Source: Pteria penguin
Lineage: Eukaryota; Mollusca; Bivalvia; Pterioida; Pteriidae
Assembly (NCBI GenBank): GCA_035048485.1
Contig: CM068587.1
Location: 51,389,501-51,453,500, forward strand
Reading direction: 5' to 3'
DNA length: 64,000 nucleotides
The notes under the pieces were generated by a model. That model had not been told where the DNA came from, made no database searches, and worked only from the letters and a program-made list of their open reading frames with translations. Below, piece by piece: positions 42,096 through 54,044 of the stretch (positions within the stretch are counted from its first letter, which is position 1; every line of letters starts with the position of its first letter). The position numbers and the translations under genes were made by a program.

Positions 42096-42347
42096 AAAAA
42101 TATTCAGTCGATTCATTAAAATAAGTGACGGACATTTAACTTGACATCGTGAATCACAACACCGGAAATTCCCCTTCCCTTTCCCCCTCGTTTTGAGTGC
42201 AAATGTACCGAAGACTTTGTGTGACTGTCCTCTTCAGTCTGTGATTGGATAACAACGGAAAGCCACCAGGATGTATTTGGTCTACCAGGAAGCGATAAGC
42301 CAAGCCAGGAAAAGAACTCTGACCCTAAGCAAAGCAGTGGTTTTATG

Positions 42348-42660
42348 CTTTATCCAATCTTATCCAATCTTATTGAAACGCGACTTGTACTTCTTTCCTC
42401 TACGCTTCTCTCCATGTACAAGATCTTACAACTGCCAATTCTTTCGGTACAGCCAATCAGAATTTGAGTTAGAGATCTTTCGGTATTGTTTGTATGTAAT
42501 ATAACACCGAAAGATCTCTAACTCCAATTCTGATTGGCTGTTCTGAAAGGTCATCCTGAGATGACCTCGAATCGGCAGTTGTAAGATCTTGTACATGGAG
42601 AGTATCGTAGAGAAGCGAAATACAAGTCGCGTTTTAATAAGATTGATGCTTTATCTACAT
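42348..42660. mobile_element. Large fold-back element, arms of about 145 bp
   Basis: The left arm (about 42355-42500) and right arm (about 42506-42655) are inverted copies. Shared stretches include GAAACGCGACTTGTA / TACAAGTCGCGTTTT, CATGTACAAGATCTTACAACTGCC / its complement, and AGAGATCTTTCGGT / ACCGAAAGATCTCT. The right arm has an extra insert of about 20 bases containing its own small palindrome (GGTCATCCTGAGATGACC). The loop is only a few bases. It is consistent with a non-autonomous fold-back or MITE element; no ORF of note. Confidence 0.88.
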
Positions 42661-42669
42661 TTCTATCAC

Positions 42670-44280
42670 ATCAGTCACTTTATCTATCGTCCTGTGATGA
42701 TTTTGGATGAGTAAATTTGCCTTGATTAGTAACGAGATATTCGCTTGATATGATTTTGCCATTAATTTGTTACGTTTGGGATGTTATTAATAGTTTGTCG
42801 TGGTTGGTCGAGCAGAAATGATGTATCACGCCAGATTATGCAATACAGGCAGATAGTCAATAAAAACCGTGATCTTATACAGATAGAAAAGGCGGAATGA
42901 CGTATAGAATTGTAATCAATACAAAGAAATTCATTTATCCATTTGATACTAATATATTCTTTAAAGATAACATTTTCATTTGCAGTCATTAATACTAAAA
43001 ACCGCTGAAATGACTTGCAACTGCTTGCATTGTGATAAATCACCATTGATCTGTAAGAAAATCATAGTAGAATTAAGAGAGACTGACTACCGTAAAATCA
43101 TTATTTATGTATGTAGTGTGGCTAGCCCAGCAGGAGAAGATTTAAACTTCTCGGTATCTCGGTCCAAACTTCTGAAGAACGTACAACAAATTTTAATTAT
43201 TCGACAGCACATTACCTATGTGGTATTTTCGATAGGTCTGCACCAACACTGCATTATAGCCTATATAACTCACATTGATCTTCTGTATGTCCATGCCTTA
43301 TAGCTGTAGGGTTTATAGTGATGAATATTCCCGTCGGTCCGTGCGTCTGTCAGTCCCCCTCGTCAGGTCATCACGAATTGAAAAAGAATCATTAAAGTAA
43401 ATGCTTCAGCTGTGACAACTATTCAGCAAATTACGATGTTTGCGCAAATTTTGATTTGTCCTACTTTAGTTTTTATCATTCGAGATTTACTATATTTTTA
43501 ATATATATCTTATTTCAATTTATTGATGTATTGCTTTCAATTATATCGATGGATAGAAATTTTCCTGACTACTGAGTTTTTACAATGTCAAGGAAGCTCG
43601 AGGTTATTAAAATCGTGGTTACAATAAAAGCTTTATGAAATTGACTCCACCATTATGATTGAAAAGCAACCTTGAAATGAATTATTTATTCCAAATGGGA
43701 AAACCGCATACCCATATTATAAAGCATTCTGTTAATGCAACCCATAAAGCAATAAAACAAATGAGCTAATCCAGCAGTCGGAAAACATTATTTGTCATTA
43801 TCGCCTTTTCATGTAAGAACATGCCATAAATGCATATCCTCGAAATGATTAGGAGCGATAACATCGGCCTTACGGACAGATCTGTCACGGATAGTAGACT
43901 CGGAGACAATTCGTGTGTAGTTTCTTTCGATCTTGTCTAGGTGACAAATAAAACATTGGCGTTTGGGTCTTCCACGTGAAGTAAGTCATTAATCTCGGTG
44001 GTTTTATTTGGAGTCAGGGGGAGAGATTGGCGCGACTTGTCATATTGTATAGCATCGATAAGAGATAGAAATATTACATGGAATAAATGATTCCTATCAG
44101 AAGAAAATGTATCTTTGCTTAATGTAAGGTCGTAAAATTGGCAAAACATTGGAAGCAGCTGTACTCCAGACGATTCCGTATTCTCTCTATAGATGTAATA
44201 GGGAAAGAATGTGAACATTACTCATTGGTCTGCGGATGGTCTGAATATCAGAAGCCGATATTATTCAAACAAATTAATCG
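42670..44280. other. Stretch without supported genes
   Basis: Chance ORFs on both strands. The minus-strand ORF 43937-44218 has a more balanced composition than most (DLTLSKDTFSSDRNHLFHV...) but no family I recognise and no clear splice sites. Confidence 0.3.
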
Positions 44281-44290
44281 CTACAAAAAC

Positions 44291-44431
44291 AAAAAAAAAA
44301 AAAACAAACAAACAAAAAAAAAAAAAAAAAATACCCCCCCTTCAACCCAAATCAAAAAGAACAACAAACGACCCTATAAATGAATAGGTAAATAAACCAA
44401 CAAATAAATGAATAAATAGACAGATAAATAA
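44291..44431. repeat. A-rich low-complexity and (AAAT)n stretch
   Basis: Runs of A with interspersed C, a short C-run and ATAA units, directly in front of the 44432 element. Confidence 0.85.
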
Positions 44432-44608
44432 ATAAAAAGTAAAGGAACACAAATACAAAGCTATGTAAAATCCATGTTTACGTTTCAAAGCTTGAAACGA
44501 AAACATGGATTTTACTTAGCTTTGTATTTGTCATCTGAAAAATGCTTGATAAAGGTCGTGAGGCCGAAAATTTGCAATACAGAGTGTTTGCGTTCCTTTA
44601 CTTTTTAT
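44432..44608. mobile_element. MITE-like element: 17-bp perfect terminal inverted repeats with nested hairpin
   Basis: ATAAAAAGTAAAGGAAC at 44432-44448 is exactly the reverse complement of GTTCCTTTACTTTTTAT at 44592-44608. Inside, about 44450-44488 and 44492-44531 form a second inverted repeat of about 40 bases (ACAAATACAAAGCTA... / ...TAGCTTTGTATTTGT) with a minimal loop. The total is 177 bp with no coding capacity. Confidence 0.85.
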
Positions 44609-44639
44609 GTACCGGTCTTCCCTTTGGAGGACTTGATAT

Positions 44640-46050
44640 TATAATTTAATGCACCTGATCACCCTTTTCCAAATAAATCAACAAGGTATATATGTTACAA
44701 ATGTATCATCTCACATGGTTTGAAGCCATTTATGCTTGTCAGAAGTTTTGTTGTATTTCAATAAAATATTTTGAAATCATAACGATGTCCTGAAAATTGA
44801 ATTATTGTAACTTATTGTAAAACCCTTTCCACTCAATCATAATTAATGAACAAAATGAGATTGACTTGACAGGTACATATGCAACTAATATAAATTAGAA
44901 ATTCTGAATAATGCTTCCTGACAAAAAGTCAATACAACATATTAAAAGTAACATTTGCGCATCCATCGATTAATTATTGTCCAGCCATTATGTTTTTAAT
45001 TAGTGTGCAAAGCTAGCGAGAAGGCGTGTACCTTTGCCGTTTCCCTACCAATGTAAGAGGAAATTCGGAGTACGTTTTAATGTTATCATACATTGATCAA
45101 GAAGGTTTGAAAGCTTTACATTTCGAAAGGTGATTTTTGTAAATCATGCCATGTTTATTTAGCGAAAGTTTATCGATAAGTGTCAGTGGTGAAGATAGAG
45201 CTTGAAAAGAAGGAGAACAATGACTTTCATATGCATTTGATTGACATGTTAATTGTAACATTGGACATAATATTTCAGTTAATTAAAGTTCTTTATTAAG
45301 GATTTTTTTTGCAGTTTGAGTGGCGCCTCCATTGCGTTAAAAGGATGTTCATATAATATCATATCTTAAACGCCTCAGTATCATTTTAATGTTTTATGAA
45401 TGCTGTTTTTCTTGGTGTATAGAATATTCCATTTAATTTTACACGGACTGTTCCATTGCAGGAAGATACGGCGATGATTCCACACCAACTCAATTATGAC
45501 TTTATAGAATTTAGTCGATATCGCAATCGTGACAAGAAAATTTTATAAAAACTAATATGACTTCACGAAATAGAACTTAATAAAATATAATATACACTCA
45601 ATATTTACGATTGTAGATTTTATGACAAAACACTGTTTGGTCAATTCAAAGCATGTACACATATTTATAGACATTAATATAATTTTCTATCATTTTATAG
45701 TGATTTATGGTATTCTTTGTCAATTATCAGAGGTTAATATTGTTGTCTGTATCACACAATGTATTACTACGCTCACCGATATGGAACGAATCCAAACAGT
45801 GATTACTATTACTACGCCTCGATGTGCTGTAACAACTGGCACATTTCCCTTCAGTTTGTTCACGTTTTCCCTTCGGAACAATCACCCAAATGAATCTTTT
45901 GTTATCTGCTGTCAGAAGTAAAAAAGAATCGATTCAAGGAGCAGATTGATTTTGATGAGTGGATATTTTAGGCACTTTGGCGTCCCAAAGTACGAATTCC
46001 TGGATAGGCTGACGTATATTTGTATTATATTAGCGGTGTGTTTAAATGAT
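44640..46050. other. Stretch without supported features
   Basis: AT-rich. The 45622-45921 ORF has no motif or splice support. Confidence 0.35.
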
Positions 46051-46054
46051 AGAA

Positions 46055-46282
46055 GAGCCGGAGTAACTCAATCTATAGTGGGACTATTCATGTCCGAGAG
46101 GTTCCGGATTCGAGTTTTATCTTTCGAATGTAGTAAAAGCCGAGTGTCACTGTAGACGATGGCACGTAAGAGATCGCTCACGGATTCGGGTGGGTCGCTG
46201 GCATAGATTTTAATTTCTGTGCAGACGAGGCAGGCGACATAACCATATTAGTGCAATTATCTCGGCGTGACATAAAACAAAT
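46055..46282 (+). mobile_element. Decayed SINE family 1 copy
   Basis: AGAGCCGGAGTAACTCAATC, GGTTCCGGATTCGAGTTTTATC (B-box region), GCACGTAAGAGATCGCTCACGGATTCGGGTGGGTCGC and the ending CGGCGTGACATAAAACAAATGG follow the family body with many changes. Confidence 0.7.
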
Positions 46283-46879
46283 GGAATTCTCCGGCTATAC
46301 GCGTCCGCTTCGAGTTGTACGTAGTGTCTTATTCTTTATTGAGAAGAGATCCGAAACATTACGAATGTATTATGAGTAATGACTTATCGTAAGCAATTAT
46401 ACAAATTTTCAGTCATATGTTACTAGTATTATTGTAAATACATGAATATAAGAATTTAAATTCACTGGAGAAACATACATAGATGAAATTTTCTTAGTTT
46501 TTCAGGAAATAATCATTGAAAAACAAAATATCGAAAAATAATATTTACTTAGCAACTGAAGATAAATCCCGAGGGGTATCTCCATGCAAAGTCACTTGTC
46601 TTGATCATCTCTACGTTTGTGAATGAAACCCATTATAAAAAATGATGCACTAGAGAACTAAACTTTCATTTAATGTTGAGCAGCATTTTCCAAAAGTATT
46701 CCATATAATTTCGAAACAGAAGTGAAAGAACACTTTATATTCAACTAAAAGGGCGAAAACTCGAAACCTCTTTATAAAAGATATTTCGTTAAAAAAAATT
46801 AAAACACATGGAAACTTTTCGTTTACAGTAACGCAACCACGCTGGTAGTGATTAAAACATATTGATTTACAATTATTTG

Positions 46880-46988
46880 TTTGGGCGATCTGAGTTTTAA
46901 TTGCGCCACTATGTTTAAGAGATTGGTTACCTGACGTAATATGTCTGAAAATGTCGAAAGCATGGTAAAATAGCAATCGACCAATCAA
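46880..46988 (+). mobile_element. SINE family 2 fragment
   Basis: TTGCGCCACTATGTTTAAGAGATTGGTTACCTGA and AGCAATCGACCAATCAACG match the 3' half of family 2. Confidence 0.7.
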
Positions 46989-46994
46989 CGATCA

Positions 46995-48105
46995 GTTTGT
47001 TTTTCCTTTTGGTATGCGACGTATGTTATCTACTTTTAGAAGGGGAAGGGTGTTAAATGTTGAGGTGAAACGTATAAACTTTTATTTTCATGTGAAATTG
47101 TTGTATAATTTTACGCGAGATGTTCTTTCAATTTGATCTGAGACGTGTATTAGACAGGCAATGCCTGTCTAGATCTTAACTTTTTTCACCCAGCAATAGC
47201 AAGCAAAACCAGGTAACTCAAGTCTAAGACGTACCTGTACTTACATTTAGATGCGAAACGCACGTACATTTTTTAGTGCTGGATGTACAAACATACATTT
47301 CGGAAAGCGTGTGGTTTAACATCGGTGTGAAACGTGGTTACTTATACGCTGACATGAAACATTTGTACTTTTGTTTTGACGTTAGTCTCGTCTCGGATAT
47401 ACAACACCACAATTTAGCATTCTCTCTAAATGGCTAATCTTACTTTAGATGCAGCCACCAGAGATAGCTTCTCAGGCGCATTACCGTATCTAATGCAATA
47501 GACTTCAAGACATAAATGTTTAATCACTCCAGCAATTGACACATCACAAACAAAAGCACTTCTTATATTAACAAAGACAATAAATGACCCGAATAATTGA
47601 ATCCTTTAACGATTTATTTCCGGTTGATTTGACAGGAATGCCTTGTTGTCTAGGACTTATACGACGAACAACAAGGTTGAGATGAACCATTGCAATATCG
47701 CGGCTTTATACGACATCTTAATAGACAATACCCAATGAAGGTCGAGTCGGAATCTATTTGATGTCTAAATATTTATTTCTTTTTAATTGAATATTCTTAC
47801 GCCTTGTTGTTATTTAAACGTTTGGGATGAAATGCTAACTAAATTTGTTTAAAGATAAATTTCTTTTTTTTTCGACATTTTCTCATAACATTTCAGTAGA
47901 GGAATTAGAGGTTGGCTGGGAGATGACTTTTTTTTTGTTTGTACAATACAAATTACAGTATTTCTGATTTTTCCAATATAACATTACCTGAACAACGCTA
48001 TTCCAAAATTCTGAATCTGCAGATTTAATATCATTGTAACTTAAACCCATATGTATCTAAAGTAATATGGTCTTTCTAAACTTCTGAAGTCTGCGGGTGC
48101 ATCTA
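46995..48105. other. Stretch without supported features
   Basis: No repeat or exon is recognised. A small inverted pair (GACAGGCAATGCCTGTC, a 17-base hairpin) lies at about 47154-47170. Confidence 0.35.
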
Positions 48106-48108
48106 CAC

Positions 48109-48408
48109 TCATCTATGTTTGATTGATTGATTGATTTTTGTTTTACGTCACACCACGAATATTTCACGTATATGGTGACGGCATCTGCCTGATGCGGGGC
48201 ATACAAATTTTGACCTTTGCAACGGACCCACCCGAAGCAGTGAGGGATCTTTAACGTGCCATGCATACCACGACACGGGGCCTCGGTTTTTACTGTCTCA
48301 TCCGAAAGACATGACACCGGCATGACCAGAGTGGGACTCGAACCCCGGCCTCCCGATCAGGAGTCCGACGCGATACCACTAGGCCACGCCGGCTTCATCT
48401 ATGTTTGA
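48109..48408 (-). mobile_element. Complete SINE family 1 copy with perfect 14-bp target-site duplication
   Basis: The body runs 48123-48394, inverted: GATTGATTGATT tail on the left, head complement CCACTAGGCCACGCCGGCT on the right. TCATCTATGTTTGA occurs exactly at 48109-48122 and 48395-48408. It is nearly identical to the 13973 copy, so the family was active recently. Confidence 0.96.
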
Positions 48409-48409
48409 C

Positions 48410-49170
48410 TACATGATATATTGTTGATAATAATGCAAATGAAGGGTGAACGACAACTACATATGAATGACCCTTGCTTTACCACAATCATGGATTCCCT
48501 AATGGGTAAAGTAAGTCAACCAATGCGGACATCTGATAATAGTCCATTGGACCGAGGACTATAGAATTCGCTATCCTTGCATGACGGTCGTGCAACTCGA
48601 GGATTTTGAGAACAATACGTGGAAATATTTCGGGAAATCAGTTATTGAAATGATAATCGTATAAATTATTAATACCTCGCGACGCGAGATAAAAATGTTC
48701 TGAAATAAGTGTGACGTCAATAGTTATAGAGATTAATCATTAGACATAACGTGAGAAATGAAGCCACTATAAGTAAAACGTCAAAGGGAGATATAAATTG
48801 GGAACGATCACGCAATTCTTGAAAATTTTAGAGACAGGAACGTGCATATGTATCATTGGGGTGTAAGTTTTCTCTGCTGACATGTCACTCCGGCCGGCTG
48901 TAAGCCATTGATTGAGTTTGAACTTAAAAGTGTACATAAATTGTATTTTACCATTGAACTACTTAAAAGACGTTAGGTGGTCGAAAATTTGTAGAAAGTG
49001 AGTGTTTCTTGTTATTTCTAAAAATGTGCATTTCGCAATTTCCCCCTTTTTATTTTTATTTTTATATCTAGCCACCAAGTTTACAAGATCATTTATTTCT
49101 CAGAAGCCGTTTTCGCTACATAGTTAAATGGATGCGTATAAGCAATAATATTTTTGTATTTACTCACAAG
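48410..49170. other. Stretch without supported features
   Basis: AT-rich; nothing beyond chance ORFs. Confidence 0.35.
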
Positions 49171-49174
49171 GGCG

Positions 49175-49345
49175 TGTCCTTCACCAACAAGTTGGATAAA
49201 CTGATATTTTGACCTATGCAACGGACCTACCCGACGCCAACGCTCTCCGTGACCCGAGACCTCACTATATCATCTAAAGGATAGAATACTGACAATCTGT
49301 TGGTAGTTCTCGAACCATGGACCTCTCGGTCGCTGAGATATCAGG
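49175..49345 (-). mobile_element. Decayed SINE family 1 copy
   Basis: TTTTGACCTATGCAACGGACCTACCCGACGC, GACCCGAGACCTCACTATATCATCTAAAGGATAG and TTCTCGAACCATGG align with the reverse complement of family 1. Confidence 0.7.
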
Positions 49346-49599
49346 ACAAAGACTTAAGTACACTTACTCAAATTTAGAATATTTAACTTTTCAAAGATTA
49401 TTAAAGAAGCACAGGATAAATTTTAATTATGTAGAAATCTCTGGAACGAAACAGCGGAGAGACGAAATAACCATGAAGACAGAATAAACAGAGAAATAAG
49501 TTCAGGGTGTTTGTGGTTCATTCTCCTTGGATATATTCATTTCAGTTGAGTCATACTTTTTTAATGTCACGTGTGCTAAAATATTCCCTTTTAAACCGG

Positions 49600-49790
49600 A
49601 TAATTGACAAAAAGTTTGCTCATTATAACCGAAAAGAGATATAGATCACATAGAAAACGACTCTATGGTGACCTTTATACAGAGGTGACATTTAAACTAG
49701 GGTTGAGTTTTAACAGAAATGAAAACCTAAAAAGTGACCATTAAAAGCAGGTTACCGTTAAGGCAGGTTCCAGAGTATCAGGTGTTGTAG
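49600..49790. repeat. GGTGACC/GGTGACATT-type repeat
   Basis: Wording such as GGTGACCTTTATACAGAGGTGACATTTAAACTAGGGTT and AAGTGACCATTAAAAGCAGGTTACC recurs within about 150 bases. It resembles the copies at 51125-51265 and 51893-52075 and the minisatellite at 24.1 kb. Confidence 0.5.
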
Positions 49791-49799
49791 ATATCTTGA

Positions 49800-51120
49800 T
49801 AAAATGTGGTTTTAAACTTAAGAAATGTTGAAAACAATTCTGGATTACAAATTATTCTGTAGTGAAAAGATGATAGATGATACAGGAAAACGACATATTT
49901 TACTGATGTATTTATTTACGTGTCGCCCCGAAAGTTTGATGTGCTGACAAAACGATTAGTAGCATTTTACTTTTTACGTTAGGATAGGATATAGGTCATG
50001 TATATATCGCAAACATTTTGCAAGAATGCGAAGTTCACAGTTACGATATACTGCTGATAACACCCCTATAAGGAAATTTTTGTGAGATTAAAATAATATA
50101 TATCAAATTATCATATGAAAAACTAAAAAGTGGTTTAACTCCAACGGGGATGTAAGCGATATATTTATCTCTCTATTTTCACACTACTACTACTACTACT
50201 ACTACTTATGAGTAGTTACTGCTGTTTTATTTATGTATTTATTCATTCATTTATTTTTTAAATTTATTTATTTATTCAGTTTTGAAAAGCATAAGATACA
50301 GCATTTACCATACATTTTTTAATTACAATTTTTAATACAAACTACGCTGGTATTCGTTCATTTCAAAAACTTAATCCATATCTATATTTCCATTCGAGAT
50401 ATCAATTATTTCCTTCGGGGGAATACAATACTTGATCAATGTTACGTCCCAAATTAAAATGGAGACATTTACATCGAATAACGAAATGACACGCAAAGTG
50501 AATCGTGTGCTGACGTAATGCATTCAGAATCGATAGGATACTGGAATCAATATCCGATATGCTTATAGTGCTTTCGCAATATCCCCCATCAATTATGAAC
50601 ATGATTGCGCCAATACTACACGGGGGATACTATTACAAGACGAAATATGATACTTCATTGACCAACCAGACAAGTTAATGTCCGTATGAATTAATAATTT
50701 CATTGGCTTATTACCAGGAGACGTTAAATATGTAATAAATTTAATTTGACAAAACTTAAATTCAGATAATGGCTCCACTGCGAAAAAAAAAATATTAGAA
50801 TTTGAAGTTTATGTGAATATTTATGTCTTAGTGATTGAATAGTGTCTGTCTCTATTTGAAATTTCAGAGCGCTATTAAAAATTCAGAAGGGATTATTTCA
50901 AGCGGCATGCATTATGTACATATTCTATGCTAATGTCTTTGTCAAGAACACAATGAAAACCAATCGGAACACCGTCGCCATTTTTTGCGTACGGAAATGG
51001 ACGAGTTGTTACGATTGAATGAAAACTATATATACACATAAGCGTGTGTTAAGGCGGTCGCTGAAAATAATCGGTCTCTGCTTATAACGGATTAAATAAA
51101 AAATAAATCTGTGAAACCTG
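49800..51120. other. Stretch without supported features
   Basis: Apart from a short (CTA)n run at 50184-50206, no repeat or exon is recognised. The minus-strand ORF 50402-50602 has no motif. Confidence 0.35.
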
Positions 51121-51124
51121 TGAA

Positions 51125-51265
51125 AACTTACTAATAAAAGTCACTTCTTAATGTCCCCTTTTCTGAATTTTCTTTCAAAATCAACCTGTATTTAAGGTCA
51201 CTTCCGTATAAAGGTAACATTTAAATCTTTCTTAAGGTGACCGTTATATACAGGTTTGTACATTA
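51125..51265. repeat. GGTCACTT/GGTAACATT-type repeat
   Basis: ACCTGTATTTAAGGTCACTTCCGTATAAAGGTAACATTTAAATC and AAGGTGACCGTTATATACAGGTTTG form imperfect repeats related to the 49.6 and 51.9 kb copies. Confidence 0.5.
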
Positions 51266-51748
51266 TTCCACTAAGTATCACAATATTCTGCACCATATAG
51301 TATGATGAATTTTATTCTTCTCTATATTTATTTCTTTACATGCCTAAAATTTGTTGTTAAAACGGCTTTCTTATATAGTGCGTGCAAGCAAATCACTTTG
51401 TAATCAGATTAGCACTTTCAGGGTAACACTGTGTTAAATATTGTTGCCTCGGACAGATAACAGTTAGTAGCAGAGCGTTGTAATGGCACTGACGGGTCTC
51501 CGTAGACAAAAATTAAAAGCGCAATAACATGAGATGTTTCGCGAATGTGTTAGATATAGGTCGTGCTTTTCCCTGGGTATTCTGATTTTCTCCAACTTTT
51601 AATCCCTTTCCGCCACAATATGATTGTATGTGAGTTAATTAGAATCGAGAGCAAAATTCTCGTGTTCATATCTGTTTTATATGGATAAATAGTGGTAGAG
51701 CAAAGAGATACAGAAAAAGGCCCGATTAAACTACGGTATGACCATACT

Positions 51749-51860
51749 CCCCCCCCCCCCACCCCCCCCCCACCCCCAATAAAAAAACCCAAAAACCAAA
51801 ACCAAAACAAAAAGAAAAAAAAAAAAACCCACCCTAAATCCCAAAAACAAAACAAAACAA
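51749..51860. repeat. C-rich and A/C-rich low-complexity stretch
   Basis: Poly-C with occasional A to 51776, then CAAAAACC-type repeats. Poly-Pro and poly-Lys translations are artefacts. Confidence 0.92.
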
Positions 51861-51892
51861 AGAACCCCCCTCAAATGAACCAAACATATATA

Positions 51893-52075
51893 CAGTAAAA
51901 CCTGTCCTAGCGGCCACCTCTATTAAGATGTCATCTGTCTAAAAAGGTCACATTTTAAATTCCCAAAATCTATGTTTTCCTAAATAAAAGACCTCTGTAT
52001 AAAGGCCACCTGTCTATAAAGGCCAATTTTGACTCTTCCCTTAGCTGACCTTAATAGACAGGTTTGACTCTATAT
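51893..52075. repeat. GGCCACCTxTATAAAGG-type repeat
   Basis: ACAGTAAAACCTGTCCTAGCGGCCACCTC, CTGTATAAAGGCCACCTGTC, TATAAAGGCCAATTTTGAC and AATAGACAGGTTTGACTCTATATA. The outer parts AACCTGTC and GACAGGTTT form an inverted pair, so the element can fold back on itself. Confidence 0.6.
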
Positions 52076-52638
52076 AAGTACATTAAAGAAGCTACGAGGA
52101 TGCCGACTTAGGATGGTCAATTTCTCTGCATCACACTTTATTGATTATGTAATAGAAAATAGGAAACCTCGAAGTTATAAAGTAGAATGTCATATGATTC
52201 TGATGATTTTGTAACCGAAGATATTTTGATTTATGAAGGCAATGTCATTCAGATTGCATCGATGCGTACCTTTACCAATGTTCACTATCGTCCGTAAATG
52301 CTTAACGCCTGCTCGCCAAGCACGCTCGATATTACAAAATGCGTATCTATAACGTGAAATTGGATTCCGGCATTGATTATAGGAATTGACTGAAGATTTC
52401 AGTATAAGTTTTAATGTTGTATCAAATGAGCAATCTATGTAATAGTGATTATACGATACTAATCCACCGTGATGCTTTAATCAGTGCTATGGAAGCGCCA
52501 TCTGACGTGCTGATCTTTACGATAATCATCAGATTTGATTTGCTGTTACATTGTACCCATTATTCACTGGTTCATACATGTAGCTATATTTTTCTGTTTG
52601 TTTTTAAAAAGTATTTCCCGTCATAACCCCCCTCCCCC

Positions 52639-52639
<1 letters not shown>

Positions 52640-52726
<87 letters not shown>

Positions 52727-52736
52727 CACACACATA
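52640..52736. repeat. (CA)n microsatellite
   Basis: About 43 CA units with one G interruption near the right end. Confidence 0.97.
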
Positions 52737-53139
52737 GAACTATTATATTTTCATTATATTGTAACGACACAATTCAAGGTTTATAGTCATAATGAAAACT
52801 CAAGCAAAGATAATGTCCGTCACGAAAGCTTTGTATCGTGTAAAGTATGAAATACGTGAATTGGACAAAAGTGTGATAGACGGTGAATTAAGTTGTACAT
52901 TGCATTTTTGATAGTTTTCGTCATTTTAGGACTGCTAATTGATTCTATACAGAATGGAAGTAATGTTAAATGGTGAAGTTACTCTTACTACAATAAGAGA
53001 CTAAAATGATTGGGACTAACGTTTTGAGTGGCAAATGGTAGAAATTCACATAAAATTTTGACTTAATGATATAATATTTACAGTGTCTGAAGTCATCTTG
53101 TGAGAACACTGATGATTTTGCCACTCAAAACTCAAAACC

Positions 53140-53322
53140 CATAAATAATGGACTTCGCCGCTATTAACTGCGGTCCTAATGTTAAGGGAGGAAATAAAAC
53201 GCATTCCCACAAAAATGACGTAAAGAACAATGAAACCTACCTATAACGTCATAAGGTTGCTAAAGTTCAAACGTCTTTCTAACCCATAGTACACAAGCGC
53301 CGCCTAGCGGATGATAACGGAC
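53140..53322 (+). repeat. Dispersed repeat, copy 1
   Basis: GACTTCGCCGCTATTAACTGCGGTCCTAATGTT, AAAAATGACGTAAAGAACAATG, AACGTCATAAGGTTGCTAA and TAGTACACAAGCGCCGCCTA occur here. The same words occur in the opposite orientation at 61505-61735. Confidence 0.8.
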
Positions 53323-53834
53323 GGCGAAGCTCATTAACGTGAAAAGCTCTGTTTATATCTATATATTTATAAACTGAAACCGAGCTTTGTAATTAACAGA
53401 AAGTCAATGTATAACCTTGGCAGGAATTTGGATTTTCATCGATAAAAAGTCAATATCTTTTTCATAATCATAAAAACAATCATGTATTTATTCAAAATGA
53501 CGGAGAAGGAAATTGATCACAGAGTAAAGCAATATTTCATGGAGCATAAAAAATGTCCACATTGCATACGTCAGGATATCAAGCTAACGGTATAAGCTAT
53601 AGTATCTGCAGCTCCGTTTACCTTGTTTCTAATCAAAATGTTTGATCAAATTTCACAGTTGCATATCTTTCTTTGGAAGTATCCCGGCATAGGGATTTAC
53701 GCAAGCGTGTTGTTATGACATGATGTGAATTAAGAATTCGACGAAAACTGTACATTAATATTTCATATACCCTGCGAGTAAATCGCCATGGCTGATTAAC
53801 TGCCAGTATGTGTAATCAACTCGACTGACTCAGA

Positions 53835-53875
53835 ATTAATAATAATAATAATAACAATAAATATAATAATAATAA

Positions 53876-53932
<57 letters not shown>
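53835..53932. repeat. (AAT)n followed by (GA)n microsatellite
   Basis: AAT units to about 53876, then about 26 GA units. Confidence 0.97.
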
Positions 53933-53934
<2 letters not shown>

Positions 53935-54044
53935 TTACATATGTATGAATTCTTTTTACCAAATATAGATTTTCGATGCATAAAATACTGTTCAACATGA
54001 TTTTTTTATGAAAATGACATTGCGTTTAATGTAACAGAGCATTC

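Noticed and set aside
43937..44218. 93-codon minus-strand ORF with fairly normal composition
   Set aside because: No recognisable family, no splice signals that fit, and no paralogue in the window.
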